A stretch of 64,000 bases of DNA from Planctomonas psychrotolerans (GTDB taxonomy: Bacteria; Actinomycetota; Actinomycetes; Actinomycetales; Microbacteriaceae), in the NCBI RefSeq assembly GCF_008642235.1, contig NZ_SJEV01000001.1, positions 744,001 through 808,000 on the forward strand, read 5' to 3'. Under the pieces are notes generated by a model. It was not told where the DNA came from. It searched no databases and saw nothing but the letters and a program-made list of their open reading frames with translations. Below, piece after piece: positions 18,481 to 28,326 of this stretch. Both the position numbers and the translations under genes were made by a program. Positions within the stretch are counted from its first letter, which is position 1. Each line of letters starts with the position of its first letter.

Positions 18481-18948
18481 ATGACGGACACCACCCTGCC
18501 CCTGACCACCGCCGATCTCGTGCTCTTCGGACTCGAGGAACCGACGAGACAGGATGCGACCCGTCGGCTCACGGAGGTCCTCGCGGCTGACGGCCGCATC
18601 ACCGACGTCGAACTGTTCCTCGACGACGTGCGGGCCCGCGAGGAGATGATGGCGACGGGTCTCCCCGGTGGCATCGCATTCCCGCACGCGCGCTCGGCCG
18701 CCGTCGGAACACCCAGTGTCGCCATCGGGATCAGTCAGCAGGGCATCGACTTCGGGGCCGATGACGGTCCGGCCCACCTCATCTTCCTCATCGCCGCTCC
18801 CCCCGGTGCCGGTCAGCTCCACCTCGTGATCCTCGCCCGCCTCGCGCGCAAGCTCATCAACGAGCAGTTCCGCCGCACCCTGCGCAGCGCGGAGAATGCG
18901 GAGCAGATCGCCGCCATCATCCAGCGGGAGATCCTGCTCCCGGAGTGA
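18481..18948 (+). CDS. PTS IIA component, fructose/nitrogen type, stand-alone
   Basis: 155-residue EIIA-2 domain. GLPGGIAFPHARS (about residues 60-72) contains the His that is phosphorylated by HPr, and the chain ends in the usual IIQREILLPE. ATG at 18481 is preceded by AAAGGAG with proper spacing. It stands alone: no IIB, IIC, HPr or EI nearby, so it either completes a fructose-type permease encoded elsewhere or acts as a regulator, as PtsN does in other bacteria. A 16-bp repeat array lies upstream. Transcribed in the same direction as the next genes, 41 nt before the short ORF in front of yihY. Confidence 0.85.
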   Translation: MTDTTLPLTTADLVLFGLEEPTRQDATRRLTEVLAADGRITDVELFLDDVRAREEMMATGLPGGIAFPHARSAAVGTPSVAIGISQQGIDFGADDGPAHLIFLIAAPPGAGQLHLVILARLARKLINEQFRRTLRSAENAEQIAAIIQREILLPE

Positions 18949-18977
18949 GGCCGCTCGGGGTGGAGTCGCCCCCCGTT

Positions 18978-18983
18978 TATCCT
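18978..18983 (+). promoter_or_regulatory. Candidate -10 box of a leaderless transcript for the short ORF and yihY
   Basis: TATCCT, 6 nt before GTG at 18990, the same geometry as the other leaderless starts here. Confidence 0.45.
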
Positions 18984-18989
18984 GAACGC

Positions 18990-19061
18990 GTGGCAGAGGA
19001 TGCAGAGCGGCTCGGGAGCACGGCGACGCGCGCGATGAACGACAGGGACACTCCACGGTGA
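18990..19061 (+). CDS. Possible leaderless 23-codon leader ORF coupled to yihY
   Basis: GTG at 18990 opens a 23-codon frame (MAEDAERLGSTATRAMNDRD and three more residues) whose TGA at 19059-19061 overlaps the yihY GTG at 19058 as GTGA. A -10 box lies 6 nt upstream. If real, ribosomes would load on the bare 5' end, finish this peptide and re-initiate at yihY, which has only a weak Shine-Dalgarno sequence of its own. The peptide resembles nothing I know; its role is probably translational coupling. No proof of expression from sequence alone. Confidence 0.4.
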   Translation: MAEDAERLGSTATRAMNDRDTPR

Positions 19062-20212
19062 CGAACGCGACGGACCGGTCCGCGGGCTCGGGCGAAACGG
19101 GCGGAAAGGACGACGCCACCGCCCGGCCGACGGGGTTCGCCGGGCTGGTCGATCGGGTGTTCGCACTCCGCCCCGTGCGGGTGTTCTTCAATTACCTGGA
19201 GAACGGCGGCGACGTGCTGGCCGCGGGCATGAGCTATCAGGCGATCTTCGCCGTCTTCGGCGCCCTCTGGGTGGGGTTCTCCGTCGCCGGACTCTTCCTC
19301 CAGTCGAACCGGCAACTGCAGGACGCCCTGTTCGATCAGATCAGCCTGGCGGTTCCCGGGCTCATCTCGAGGGATGACGAGTCCGAGGGTGCCATCGACG
19401 TGCAGCGCCTGCTGGACACGGGCATCTTCGAGTGGACCAGCGCCATCGCGGTCGCCGTGGTGCTGTTCACCGCTCTCGCCTGGCTGGCCTACACCCGCGA
19501 CGCGATCCGGCGGATCTTCGAACTGCCGCCACCCAGTGCGTTCTTCCTCCTGCTGAAGGTGAAGGACTTCGGTATCGCGATCGGCTTCGGCCTCGCCCTC
19601 GTCCTCTCGGCGGCGCTCAGTGTCGCGAGCACGGAGGCCCTCGGCTTCGTCTTCCGGCTCGTCGGCATCGACGAGAACTCCCTGGTCGCGACGGTCGTGG
19701 CCCGGGCGAGCGGTCTTCTCGTGGTGCTGCTGCTCGACACCGCCGTGCTCTCCGCCCTCTACCGCGTGCTGTCCGGCGTCCGGATCCCGCTGCGCCGCCT
19801 GCTCGGTGGTGCGCTCATCGGCGCGGTGGCCATGGGCACGCTGAAGGTGCTCGGGAGCACCCTGCTCGGCGGGGCGAGCCGCAACCCGCTCCTCGCCTCG
19901 TTCGCCGTGATCATCGGTCTGCTCATCTGGTTCAACCTGATGAGCCGGGTGATCCTCATCTGCGCGTCGTGGATCGCCGTGGGCATGGAGGACGATGACG
20001 TCCCCGCCCGCAACCTGTCGCCCGAGCAGCGTGCCCGCGAACGCGCGGAGGCCGAGAAGGAGGCCCGCGTACTCGTTGCGGAGGCGGACCTGCGGCAGCG
20101 GGAGCAGGACTACGCGCACGCGTGGGGACTCGGCCGGTGGTTCGCCGGGCGGCGACTCGAGCGCCAGCGCGAGGAAGTCGACGCGGCGAAAGCGGCGGTC
20201 GACGACAACTAA
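19058..20212 (+). CDS. YihY/virulence factor BrkB family membrane protein
   Basis: Integral membrane protein of the YihY family (wrongly called ribonuclease BN in older annotation), 384 residues; function unknown. GTG at 19058. About residues 45-50 carry the family signature NYLENGGDVLAAGMSYQAIFA, followed by roughly six hydrophobic segments to residue 310 (for example IAVAVVLFTALAWLAY and LLASFAVIIGLLIWFNLMSRVILICASW). The cytoplasmic tail of about 75 residues is highly charged (many Arg/Glu/Ala, RAREREAEKEARV-like), likely helical. The stop codon TAA supplies the first bases of the -10 box of the exonuclease gene downstream. Confidence 0.87.
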   Translation: MTNATDRSAGSGETGGKDDATARPTGFAGLVDRVFALRPVRVFFNYLENGGDVLAAGMSYQAIFAVFGALWVGFSVAGLFLQSNRQLQDALFDQISLAVPGLISRDDESEGAIDVQRLLDTGIFEWTSAIAVAVVLFTALAWLAYTRDAIRRIFELPPPSAFFLLLKVKDFGIAIGFGLALVLSAALSVASTEALGFVFRLVGIDENSLVATVVARASGLLVVLLLDTAVLSALYRVLSGVRIPLRRLLGGALIGAVAMGTLKVLGSTLLGGASRNPLLASFAVIIGLLIWFNLMSRVILICASWIAVGMEDDDVPARNLSPEQRARERAEAEKEARVLVAEADLRQREQDYAHAWGLGRWFAGRRLERQREEVDAAKAAVDDN

Positions 20213-20215
20213 ACT
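20210..20215 (+). promoter_or_regulatory. -10 box of leaderless promoter for exonuclease III
   Basis: TAAACT, overlapping the yihY TAA stop, 7 nt before the ATG at 20223. No Shine-Dalgarno sequence between. Confidence 0.6.
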
Positions 20216-20222
20216 CGTGCGC

Positions 20223-22126
<1,904 letters not shown>

Positions 22127-22160
22127 CGCCGTGCGCACCGCCCGCCCAGGCGAGGCGGCA

Positions 22161-22166
22161 TACGCT
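22161..22166 (+). promoter_or_regulatory. -10 box of leaderless promoter for the glycosyltransferase gene
   Basis: TACGCT lies 6 nt before GTG at 22173, setting that start in preference to GTG codons at 22131 and 22167. Confidence 0.5.
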
Positions 22167-22172
22167 GTGAGG

Positions 22173-22934
22173 GTGCAGAACGCCTTGGTGATCATCCCGA
22201 CGTACTGCGAACGGGACGGGTTGACATCCATCGTCGATCGGGTGCTCGCCGCCGACCCCGACCTGGATGTGCTCGTCGTCGATGACAACAGCCCCGACGG
22301 CACAGGACAGCTCGCCGACGACCTCGCGGCCGGACGGCCGCGGATGACGGTGCTGCACCGGGCAGGCAAGTCCGGACTCGGGTCGGCCTACATGGCGGGC
22401 TTCGACCTGGCACTCGACCGGGGCTACGAGCTGGTGTTCGAGATCGATGCCGACGGATCGCACTCGCCCGAACAGCTTCCCACCCTGCTCGCCGCCCTGC
22501 GGAACGGCGCCGACCTGGTGATCGGAAGCCGGTGGATGCCCGGAGGTCGGGTGGTGAACTGGCCGCGCCACCGACGGATCATCTCCCATACCGGCACCTG
22601 GTTCGCCCGGATCATGCTCGGATCGCGACTCCGCGACATCACCTCCGGGTATCGCGGGTATCGCGCGGATGTCCTCCGCACCCTCGACCTCAGCACGGTG
22701 CACTCCCACGGATACAGCTTCCAGATCGAGATGGCGTGGCTGGTCGAACGCTCGGGGCGCGAGGTGGCGGAACGCCCGATCACCTTCGTCGAACGCACGA
22801 CCGGTACCTCCAAGATGTCGCTCGGCATCGTGCTGGAGGCGATGTGGCGCGTCACCGTCTGGGGCCTGCGCCACCGCACCGCGACGGCGACCGCCCGCAT
22901 CCGGCGTCGACGAGCCCCCGCGCCGCTTCGGTAG
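22173..22934 (+). CDS. Polyprenol-monophosphate mannose synthase-type glycosyltransferase (GT2)
   Basis: Cytoplasmic-face glycosyltransferase family 2 enzyme that moves mannose from GDP-mannose to polyprenyl phosphate, giving the lipid-linked donor for lipoglycan and protein mannosylation. 253 residues from GTG at 22173. Motifs: ALVIIPTYCERDGL at the N-terminus, VVDDNSPDGT (GDP site), the catalytic DADGSHSPEQLP near residue 92, GSRWMPGGRVVNW, SGYRGYRA and FQIEMAW, all typical of the Ppm1 catalytic domain. No C-terminal membrane segments, unlike eukaryotic DPM1 with anchors; the Lnt-like acyltransferase domain fused to it in some mycobacteria is absent. Ends with a basic tail. Confidence 0.88.
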   Translation: MQNALVIIPTYCERDGLTSIVDRVLAADPDLDVLVVDDNSPDGTGQLADDLAAGRPRMTVLHRAGKSGLGSAYMAGFDLALDRGYELVFEIDADGSHSPEQLPTLLAALRNGADLVIGSRWMPGGRVVNWPRHRRIISHTGTWFARIMLGSRLRDITSGYRGYRADVLRTLDLSTVHSHGYSFQIEMAWLVERSGREVAERPITFVERTTGTSKMSLGIVLEAMWRVTVWGLRHRTATATARIRRRRAPAPLR

Positions 22935-22980
22935 CGACCGCACGCCTCGGCCGCGGAATAGCGTGCATCCGCCGAGCGTT

Positions 22981-22990
22981 ACCGTACGGT
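22981..22990. promoter_or_regulatory. 10-bp perfect palindrome upstream of ribD
   Basis: ACCGTACGGT lies 52 nt before the ribD ATG in the 107-nt gap. A second ACCG/TACC element follows at about 23010. Might be an operator; no known motif recognised. The region has no FMN riboswitch consensus. Confidence 0.25.
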
Positions 22991-23041
22991 CCGAGGGTTC
23001 CGGCTGCGTCCGGTACCGTGAGGTCGGGATAGGACACAGGA

Positions 23042-24082
23042 ATGACAGGCACGACGCACGCGAGCACGCCAGGCGCGTTCGCGACCGCGATGCGCCGCGC
23101 CATCTCCCTGTCGACGCTCGGTCCGTCCTGGGGGATCAACCCGCGGGTCGGCTGCGTGCTCCTCGACGTGAACGGTGCCGTGCTCGCCGAGGGCTGGCAC
23201 CGCGGCGCCGGCACCGCCCATGCCGAGGTCGATGCCCTTTCCCAACTGCCCCCCTCGGCCGCGCGGGGGGCGACCGCCGTCGTCACCCTCGAACCGTGCA
23301 ATCACACCGGCCGCACCGGCCCGTGCAGCGAGGCGCTCCTCCGCGCCGGCATCGGCCGGCTCGTCTACGGCGTGCGGGACCCCGGACCCGCGTCGTCGGG
23401 CGGGGCGGAACGCCTCGCCAACGCCGGCGTGGACGTGATCGGCGGGGTCTCCGCCGACGAGGTGTCCGAGAGCATCCACGCCTGGCTCACGGCCGAACGG
23501 TTGCGCCGGCCGTTCGTCACGATCAAGTGGGCGTCGAGCCTCGACGGGCGGATCGCCGCCGCCGACGGATCGAGCAGGTGGATCACCGGCGATCCCGCGC
23601 GCCACGACGTGCACGAGCGGCGTGCCGCCGTGGACGCCATCGTCGCCGGAACGGGAACCGTGCTCGCCGACGACCCGAGCCTCACCGCGAGGCGTCCCGA
23701 CGGAAGCCTCGCCGAGCACCAGCCCGTACCCGTGATCATCGGCGAGCGCCCGGTGCCCGACGATGCGGCCGTGCGCCGCGGACCCGTACCCGCACTCGTC
23801 TACCCGGACCGCGACCTCCCCACCGTGCTCACCGACCTCTTCGAGCGCGGCATCCGGTCGGTGTTCGTCGAGGGCGGGCCCACTCTCGCGAGCGCCTTTC
23901 TCGCCGCCGGCCTCTGGGACGAGATCCTCACCTATACGGCGCCCGTGCTGATCGGCGGCCCGCGCCTCGCGGTGACCGACATCGGTGTCGGCACGCTGAC
24001 CGACGCTCCTCGACTCACGGTGCACGACGTGCGGCGGCTCGGCGACGACGTACTGTTCATCACCCGACCGAAGGGACGCTGA
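23042..24082 (+). CDS. ribD: Bifunctional riboflavin deaminase/reductase
   Basis: Carries out the deaminase and reductase steps after GTP cyclohydrolase II. 346 residues. N-terminal cytidine-deaminase-like zinc domain (residues about 12-150): GTAHAEVDAL with the zinc His and catalytic Glu, EPCNHTGRTGPC with two zinc Cys. C-terminal RibD_C reductase domain (about 160-346): TIKWASSLDGRIA, SRWITGD, DAIVAGTGTVLADDPSLTAR and FVEGGPTLASAFL. ATG at 23042 preceded by ACAGGA. First gene of ribD-ribE-ribBA-ribH. Confidence 0.96.
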   Translation: MTGTTHASTPGAFATAMRRAISLSTLGPSWGINPRVGCVLLDVNGAVLAEGWHRGAGTAHAEVDALSQLPPSAARGATAVVTLEPCNHTGRTGPCSEALLRAGIGRLVYGVRDPGPASSGGAERLANAGVDVIGGVSADEVSESIHAWLTAERLRRPFVTIKWASSLDGRIAAADGSSRWITGDPARHDVHERRAAVDAIVAGTGTVLADDPSLTARRPDGSLAEHQPVPVIIGERPVPDDAAVRRGPVPALVYPDRDLPTVLTDLFERGIRSVFVEGGPTLASAFLAAGLWDEILTYTAPVLIGGPRLAVTDIGVGTLTDAPRLTVHDVRRLGDDVLFITRPKGR

Positions 24083-24084
24083 TC

Positions 24085-24705
24085 GTGTTCACCGGAATCA
24101 TCGAAGAACTGGGGCGCGTGACGCGCTGGGACAAGGGGCAGGACTCCGGGCGTCTGACCGTGCGCGGGCCGCTCGCGGTGACCGGAGTGCGGCACGGCGA
24201 CTCGATCTCCGTGAGCGGCGTCTGCCTCACGGTCGTCGCGAGTGACGCCGAGTCCTTCACCGTCGACGTCATGGCGCAGACCCTCGCGATGAGCACCCTC
24301 GGCACCCTGGAGGAGGGCGCCCCGGTCAACCTCGAACGGGCCGCGCTCGTCGGGGACCGGTTGGGCGGCCACATCGTGCAGGGTCACATCGACGGCACGG
24401 CGACGCTGGTATCGATCACCGAGGGCGAGGCGTGGCGCGTGCTCCGGTTCACCCTGGAGCACGCGATCGCCCCGCTCGTGGTGGACAAGGGATCCATCGC
24501 CGTCTCCGGTGTCAGCCTCACCGTGAGCTCGCTGAGCGCGCCCGAAACGCCGTCGGCCGAAGCCTGGTTCGAGGTGTCCCTCATCCCGGAGACCCTCGCC
24601 GCCACCACCCTCGGGGGGCTCGTCCCGGGCGACGTCGTGAACATCGAGACCGACATCCTCGCCCGGCACGTGCGGCGCATGCTGCAGATGGGGGATATGC
24701 GATGA
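24085..24705 (+). CDS. ribE: Riboflavin synthase alpha chain
   Basis: Forms riboflavin by dismutation of two 6,7-dimethyl-8-ribityllumazines. 206 residues; GTG at 24085, 2 nt after the ribD stop. Two lumazine-binding repeats, each starting with a Met/Leu-F-T-G-like strand: the first MFTGIIEELG with GVCLTV, the second GGHIVQGHIDG with GVSLTV; catalytic Ser and His in VSGVCLT and GGHIVQGH. The stop overlaps ribBA by ATGA (24702-24705). Confidence 0.96.
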   Translation: MFTGIIEELGRVTRWDKGQDSGRLTVRGPLAVTGVRHGDSISVSGVCLTVVASDAESFTVDVMAQTLAMSTLGTLEEGAPVNLERAALVGDRLGGHIVQGHIDGTATLVSITEGEAWRVLRFTLEHAIAPLVVDKGSIAVSGVSLTVSSLSAPETPSAEAWFEVSLIPETLAATTLGGLVPGDVVNIETDILARHVRRMLQMGDMR

Positions 24706-26006
24706 GCCTCGCCGACATCCCCGTCGCGCTCGACGCGCTGCGGAGCGGACGACCGATCATCGTGGTCGATGACGAGGGCAGGGAGAACGAGGGGGACGTG
24801 GTGCTCGCCGCCGGTCTCGCCAGCCAGGAGTGGATCGCCTGGACGGTGCGGCACTCCTCCGGCTTCCTGTGCGCGCCCATGACCAACGACATCGCCGACC
24901 GCCTGGAACTGCCGCTGATGGTGGCGCACAACGAGGATCTGCGCGGCACGGCCTACACGGTCACCGTGGATGCGGCCGACCGCATCACCACCGGCATCAG
25001 CGCCGCCGACCGCGCGCACACGATGCGCGTGCTCGCCGACCCGAACGCCACCCCGGCGTCGCTGCACCGACCCGGCCACGTGCTGCCGCTCCGCGCTCTC
25101 GACGGCGGCGTGAGGGAACGCGACGGACACACCGAGGCGAGCGTCGACCTGATGAAGCTCGCCGGACTGGTGCCGGTGGCCGTCATCTCCGAGATCGTCG
25201 CGGAGGACGGCGAGATGATGCGCCTGCCCGGTCTCCTCGAACTCGGCGAGCGCGAAGCCGTGCCGGTCATCACCATCGCGGCCCTCATCGACTGGCTCGA
25301 CCTGCATCACCCGCACGCGCCGCTCGCGAGCGCGGCGCCGCTCCCCGAGACATCCCGGGTGATCTTCGAGGTGGAGACCGAGGTCCCCACCGTGCACGGG
25401 ATGGTCAGGGTGCGGGCGTACCGCGACCGCACCACGGGCGCGGACCATGTGGCCATCGTCGCCGGGAAACCGACGGCGGAGGGCGCGCTCGTGCGGGTGC
25501 ATTCCGAGTGCCTCACGGGCGAGGCGTTCGGCTCGCTGAAGTGCGAGTGCGGACCCCAGCTCGACTCCGCTCTCGACGCCATCCGCGAGGAGGGGGGCGT
25601 GGTGGTCTACCTGCGCGGCCACGAGGGTCGAGGCATCGGCCTCATCAACAAGCTGAAGGCCTACCGGTTGCAGGAGGACGGCCTCGACACGCTCGACGCG
25701 AACCTCGCGCTCGGTCTTCCGGGCGACGCACGGGATTACGGCGCAGCCACCGCCATCCTCGAGGATCTGGGCATCACGTCGGTGCGGCTCCTCACCAACA
25801 ACCCCGAGAAGGTGCGCCAGCTGCGCGACCGCGGCATCGAGGTGAGCGAGCGGGTCTCCCTCGTGGTCGGCATTGGCGCCGAAAACACCGGGTACCTGCA
25901 GACCAAGCGCGACAGGATGGGACACAGCATGAGCACGCACCTGCTCGACGGGCTGCACGGGCTCGAGGAATCGAGCGACACCAACGGAAAGGAAGACACC
26001 CGATGA
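24702..26006 (+). CDS. ribBA: Bifunctional 3,4-dihydroxy-2-butanone-4-phosphate synthase / GTP cyclohydrolase II
   Basis: Feeds both branches of riboflavin synthesis. 434 residues. N-terminal DHBP synthase (about 1-205): VVDDEGRENEGDVV acid loop, HSSGFLCAPM and GHTEASVDLM. C-terminal GTP cyclohydrolase II (about 215-434): VRVHSECLTGEAFGS with the zinc Cys that continues KCECG, GHEGRGIGL, YGAATAILEDLGI and LTNNPEK. Both active sites look intact, so unlike some fused forms neither half appears dead. Overlaps both neighbours by 4 nt. Confidence 0.97.
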   Translation: MSLADIPVALDALRSGRPIIVVDDEGRENEGDVVLAAGLASQEWIAWTVRHSSGFLCAPMTNDIADRLELPLMVAHNEDLRGTAYTVTVDAADRITTGISAADRAHTMRVLADPNATPASLHRPGHVLPLRALDGGVRERDGHTEASVDLMKLAGLVPVAVISEIVAEDGEMMRLPGLLELGEREAVPVITIAALIDWLDLHHPHAPLASAAPLPETSRVIFEVETEVPTVHGMVRVRAYRDRTTGADHVAIVAGKPTAEGALVRVHSECLTGEAFGSLKCECGPQLDSALDAIREEGGVVVYLRGHEGRGIGLINKLKAYRLQEDGLDTLDANLALGLPGDARDYGAATAILEDLGITSVRLLTNNPEKVRQLRDRGIEVSERVSLVVGIGAENTGYLQTKRDRMGHSMSTHLLDGLHGLEESSDTNGKEDTR

Positions 26007-26470
26007 GCGGCGAAGGATCCCCCGACATCTCCGTCGACGGACGCGGCATGGCGATCACGATCGTGGCGGGCCGCTGGCACACCGAGATCTCCGACGGACT
26101 GCTCGCCGGCGCCCGGCGGGTGCTCGAGGAGTCGGGCGCCGAGGTGCGCGAGGTGCGCGTGCCCGGCAGCTTCGAGCTGCCCGTCGCCGCACTCGCCGCG
26201 TTGAACGGCGGCGCGGACGCGGTGGTCGCGCTCGGTGTCATCATCCGCGGCGGTACCCCGCACTTCGAGTACGTGTCGGATGCCGCCACCTCCGGCCTCA
26301 CCTCGGTGACGGTGAAGACGGGCAAGCCCATCGGCTTCGGCGTGCTCACCCTCGACGACGAGCAGCAGGGCATCGATCGGGCGGGCCTCCCGGGCTCGAA
26401 GGAGGACAAGGGCGCCGAGGCGGCGGAGGCCGCGCTCGCCATGGTGGCGGTGCTCCGCTCCCTCGCCTGA
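26003..26470 (+). CDS. ribH: 6,7-dimethyl-8-ribityllumazine synthase
   Basis: Condenses the two riboflavin precursors into lumazine; forms icosahedral or pentameric shells. 155 residues. Motifs VAGRWHTEISDGLL, PGSFELPVAALAAL, ALGVIIRGGTPHFEYV with the catalytic His, and PIGFGVLT. Overlaps ribBA by ATGA (26003-26006) and closes the operon; a GC-rich inverted repeat follows the stop but is too imperfect to call a terminator. Confidence 0.96.
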   Translation: MSGEGSPDISVDGRGMAITIVAGRWHTEISDGLLAGARRVLEESGAEVREVRVPGSFELPVAALAALNGGADAVVALGVIIRGGTPHFEYVSDAATSGLTSVTVKTGKPIGFGVLTLDDEQQGIDRAGLPGSKEDKGAEAAEAALAMVAVLRSLA

Positions 26471-26526
26471 CCGGGCCCGCGACAGGGGTCCGAACCCGGG
26501 CCGCGCGATCGTGGAAGGCTGGAGGC

Positions 26527-28299
26527 ATGAGCGACGTGCAGCACGACCGGTCCGATTCCCGCGTGGCAGAGGCGCCGGCATGGTGGTCGGACGCGGTGGT
26601 GTACCAGATCTACCCGCGGAGCTTCGCGGATTCGAACGGCGACGGCATCGGCGACATCGGCGGCATCCGCTCCCGGCTCGACCACCTCGTCGACCTGGGC
26701 GTCGACGTGATCTGGCTCTCCCCGATCTACTCGTCGCCGCAGTTCGACAACGGCTACGACATCAGCGACTACCGCGCCATCGCCCCGGAGTTCGGCACCC
26801 TCGACGAGCTCGACCTCCTGCTCGACGACGTGCACGCTCGCGGCATGAAGCTCGTGATGGACCTCGTCGTGAATCACACATCGCACCAGCACGCCTGGTT
26901 CGAGGAGTCGCGCAGCTCGCGCGACAGCCCGAAGCGCGACTGGTACTGGTGGCGGCGGCCGCGCGAGGGCTTCGAGGCCGGGCAGCCGGGAGCCGAACCG
27001 ACCAACTGGGGCGCGGCCTTCGCGGGCTCGGCGTGGACCCTGGACGAGGCCACCGGCGAGTACTACCTGCACCTTTTCGCCGAGCAGCAACCGGACCTCA
27101 ACTGGGAGAACCCGGAGGTGCGCGAGGCCGTCTACGAGATGATGAACTGGTGGCTCGACCGCGGGGTCGACGGCTTCCGCATGGACGTCATCAACTTCAT
27201 CTCGAAGGACGTGGCGCTGCCCGACGGCCCGCGACGCGAGGGCGCACTTCACGGAGACGGGAGCGCCTCGTACATCAGCGGCCCCCGCATCCACGAGTTC
27301 CTGAACGAGATGCACCGCGCCGTGTTCGCCGGGCGCACCGCCGACCTCATCACCGTGGGTGAGATGCCCGGCGTGACGGTGGAGGATGCGCGCCTGTTCA
27401 CGGACCCCGCCCGGAACGAGCTCGACATGGTGTTCCAGTTCGAGCACATGGACACGGTGTTCGCTCCGCCGCTCGACGACGGCGGCGACGCGTTCCCGTT
27501 CGACCCGAAGTGGCACGCCCATCCGCTCGACCTCGTGCTGCTGAAGCGGTCGTTCGGGCGCTGGCAGGAGGAGCTCGCCGAGGTGGGCTGGAACAGCCTC
27601 TACCTCGACAACCACGACCGCCCGCGGGTCGTCTCGCGCTACGGGAACGACCGGGAGTTCCGGTACGAGTCCGCGACCGCGTGGGCGACCATCCTGCACC
27701 TGCACCGCGGGACGCCCTACATCTACCAGGGCGAGGAGATCGGCATGACGAACGTGTCGTTCTCCTCGATCGATCAGTTCCGCGACATCGAGGCGCTCGG
27801 GCATTACGCCCAGGACTCGACCCATTTCGGAACGGACCCGGAGATCATGCTCGCCTCCCTGCGGGCCAAGGGCCGCGACAACGCGCGCACCCCGGTGCAG
27901 TGGACGGCGGGCGAGAACGCCGGCTTCACCGAGGGCGAGCCGTGGATCGAGGTCAACGCGAACTGGCGCGAGATCAACGTGGCGGCCGACCGGGCCGCCG
28001 AACGCAGCATCTTCGACCACTTCCGGCGTCTCGTCGAGTTGCGCCACTCCGAGAAGACCGTGTCGCTCGGCCGGTTCACGATGCTCGAACCGGCGCATCC
28101 GCGCCTCTACGCGTTCACGCGCACCCTCGGCGACGATGCGCTGCTCGTGATGGGCAACATGTCGGACTACCCGCTCGAGTGGGCGGTTCCCGACGGCTGG
28201 ACCGCAGCGGGCCTGGTGCTGGGCAACTACACCGACGGCGAGGATCCCCGACCGGCCGAGACCCTCCGGCCCTGGGAGGCGCGCATCTACCGACGCTGA
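26527..28299 (+). CDS. GH13 alpha-glucosidase (oligo-1,6-glucosidase type)
   Basis: Cytoplasmic glycoside hydrolase family 13 enzyme, 590 residues, hydrolysing alpha-glucosides such as maltose, sucrose or isomaltose-type sugars. Visible conserved regions: YQIYPRSFADSNGDGIGD at the N-terminus, DLVVNHTS (region I), GFRMDVIN with the Asp nucleophile near residue 219 (region II), TVGEMPG with the acid/base Glu (region III), and LDNHDRPR near residue 365 (region IV). The C-terminal beta-sandwich is complete. No signal peptide. The GTG/ATG choice is settled by a purine-rich upstream stretch. The PhoD gene starts 27 nt after its stop. Exact substrate is not readable from the sequence. Confidence 0.92.
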   Translation: MSDVQHDRSDSRVAEAPAWWSDAVVYQIYPRSFADSNGDGIGDIGGIRSRLDHLVDLGVDVIWLSPIYSSPQFDNGYDISDYRAIAPEFGTLDELDLLLDDVHARGMKLVMDLVVNHTSHQHAWFEESRSSRDSPKRDWYWWRRPREGFEAGQPGAEPTNWGAAFAGSAWTLDEATGEYYLHLFAEQQPDLNWENPEVREAVYEMMNWWLDRGVDGFRMDVINFISKDVALPDGPRREGALHGDGSASYISGPRIHEFLNEMHRAVFAGRTADLITVGEMPGVTVEDARLFTDPARNELDMVFQFEHMDTVFAPPLDDGGDAFPFDPKWHAHPLDLVLLKRSFGRWQEELAEVGWNSLYLDNHDRPRVVSRYGNDREFRYESATAWATILHLHRGTPYIYQGEEIGMTNVSFSSIDQFRDIEALGHYAQDSTHFGTDPEIMLASLRAKGRDNARTPVQWTAGENAGFTEGEPWIEVNANWREINVAADRAAERSIFDHFRRLVELRHSEKTVSLGRFTMLEPAHPRLYAFTRTLGDDALLVMGNMSDYPLEWAVPDGWTAAGLVLGNYTDGEDPRPAETLRPWEARIYRR

Positions 28300-28326
28300 G
28301 CGCACGGATGAGTGAGGATTGACGTC

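Noticed and set aside
22935-23041. FMN riboswitch before ribD
   Set aside because: The gap is too short and none of the conserved RFN blocks (such as AGGGG or the GAYYCC-type core) is present.
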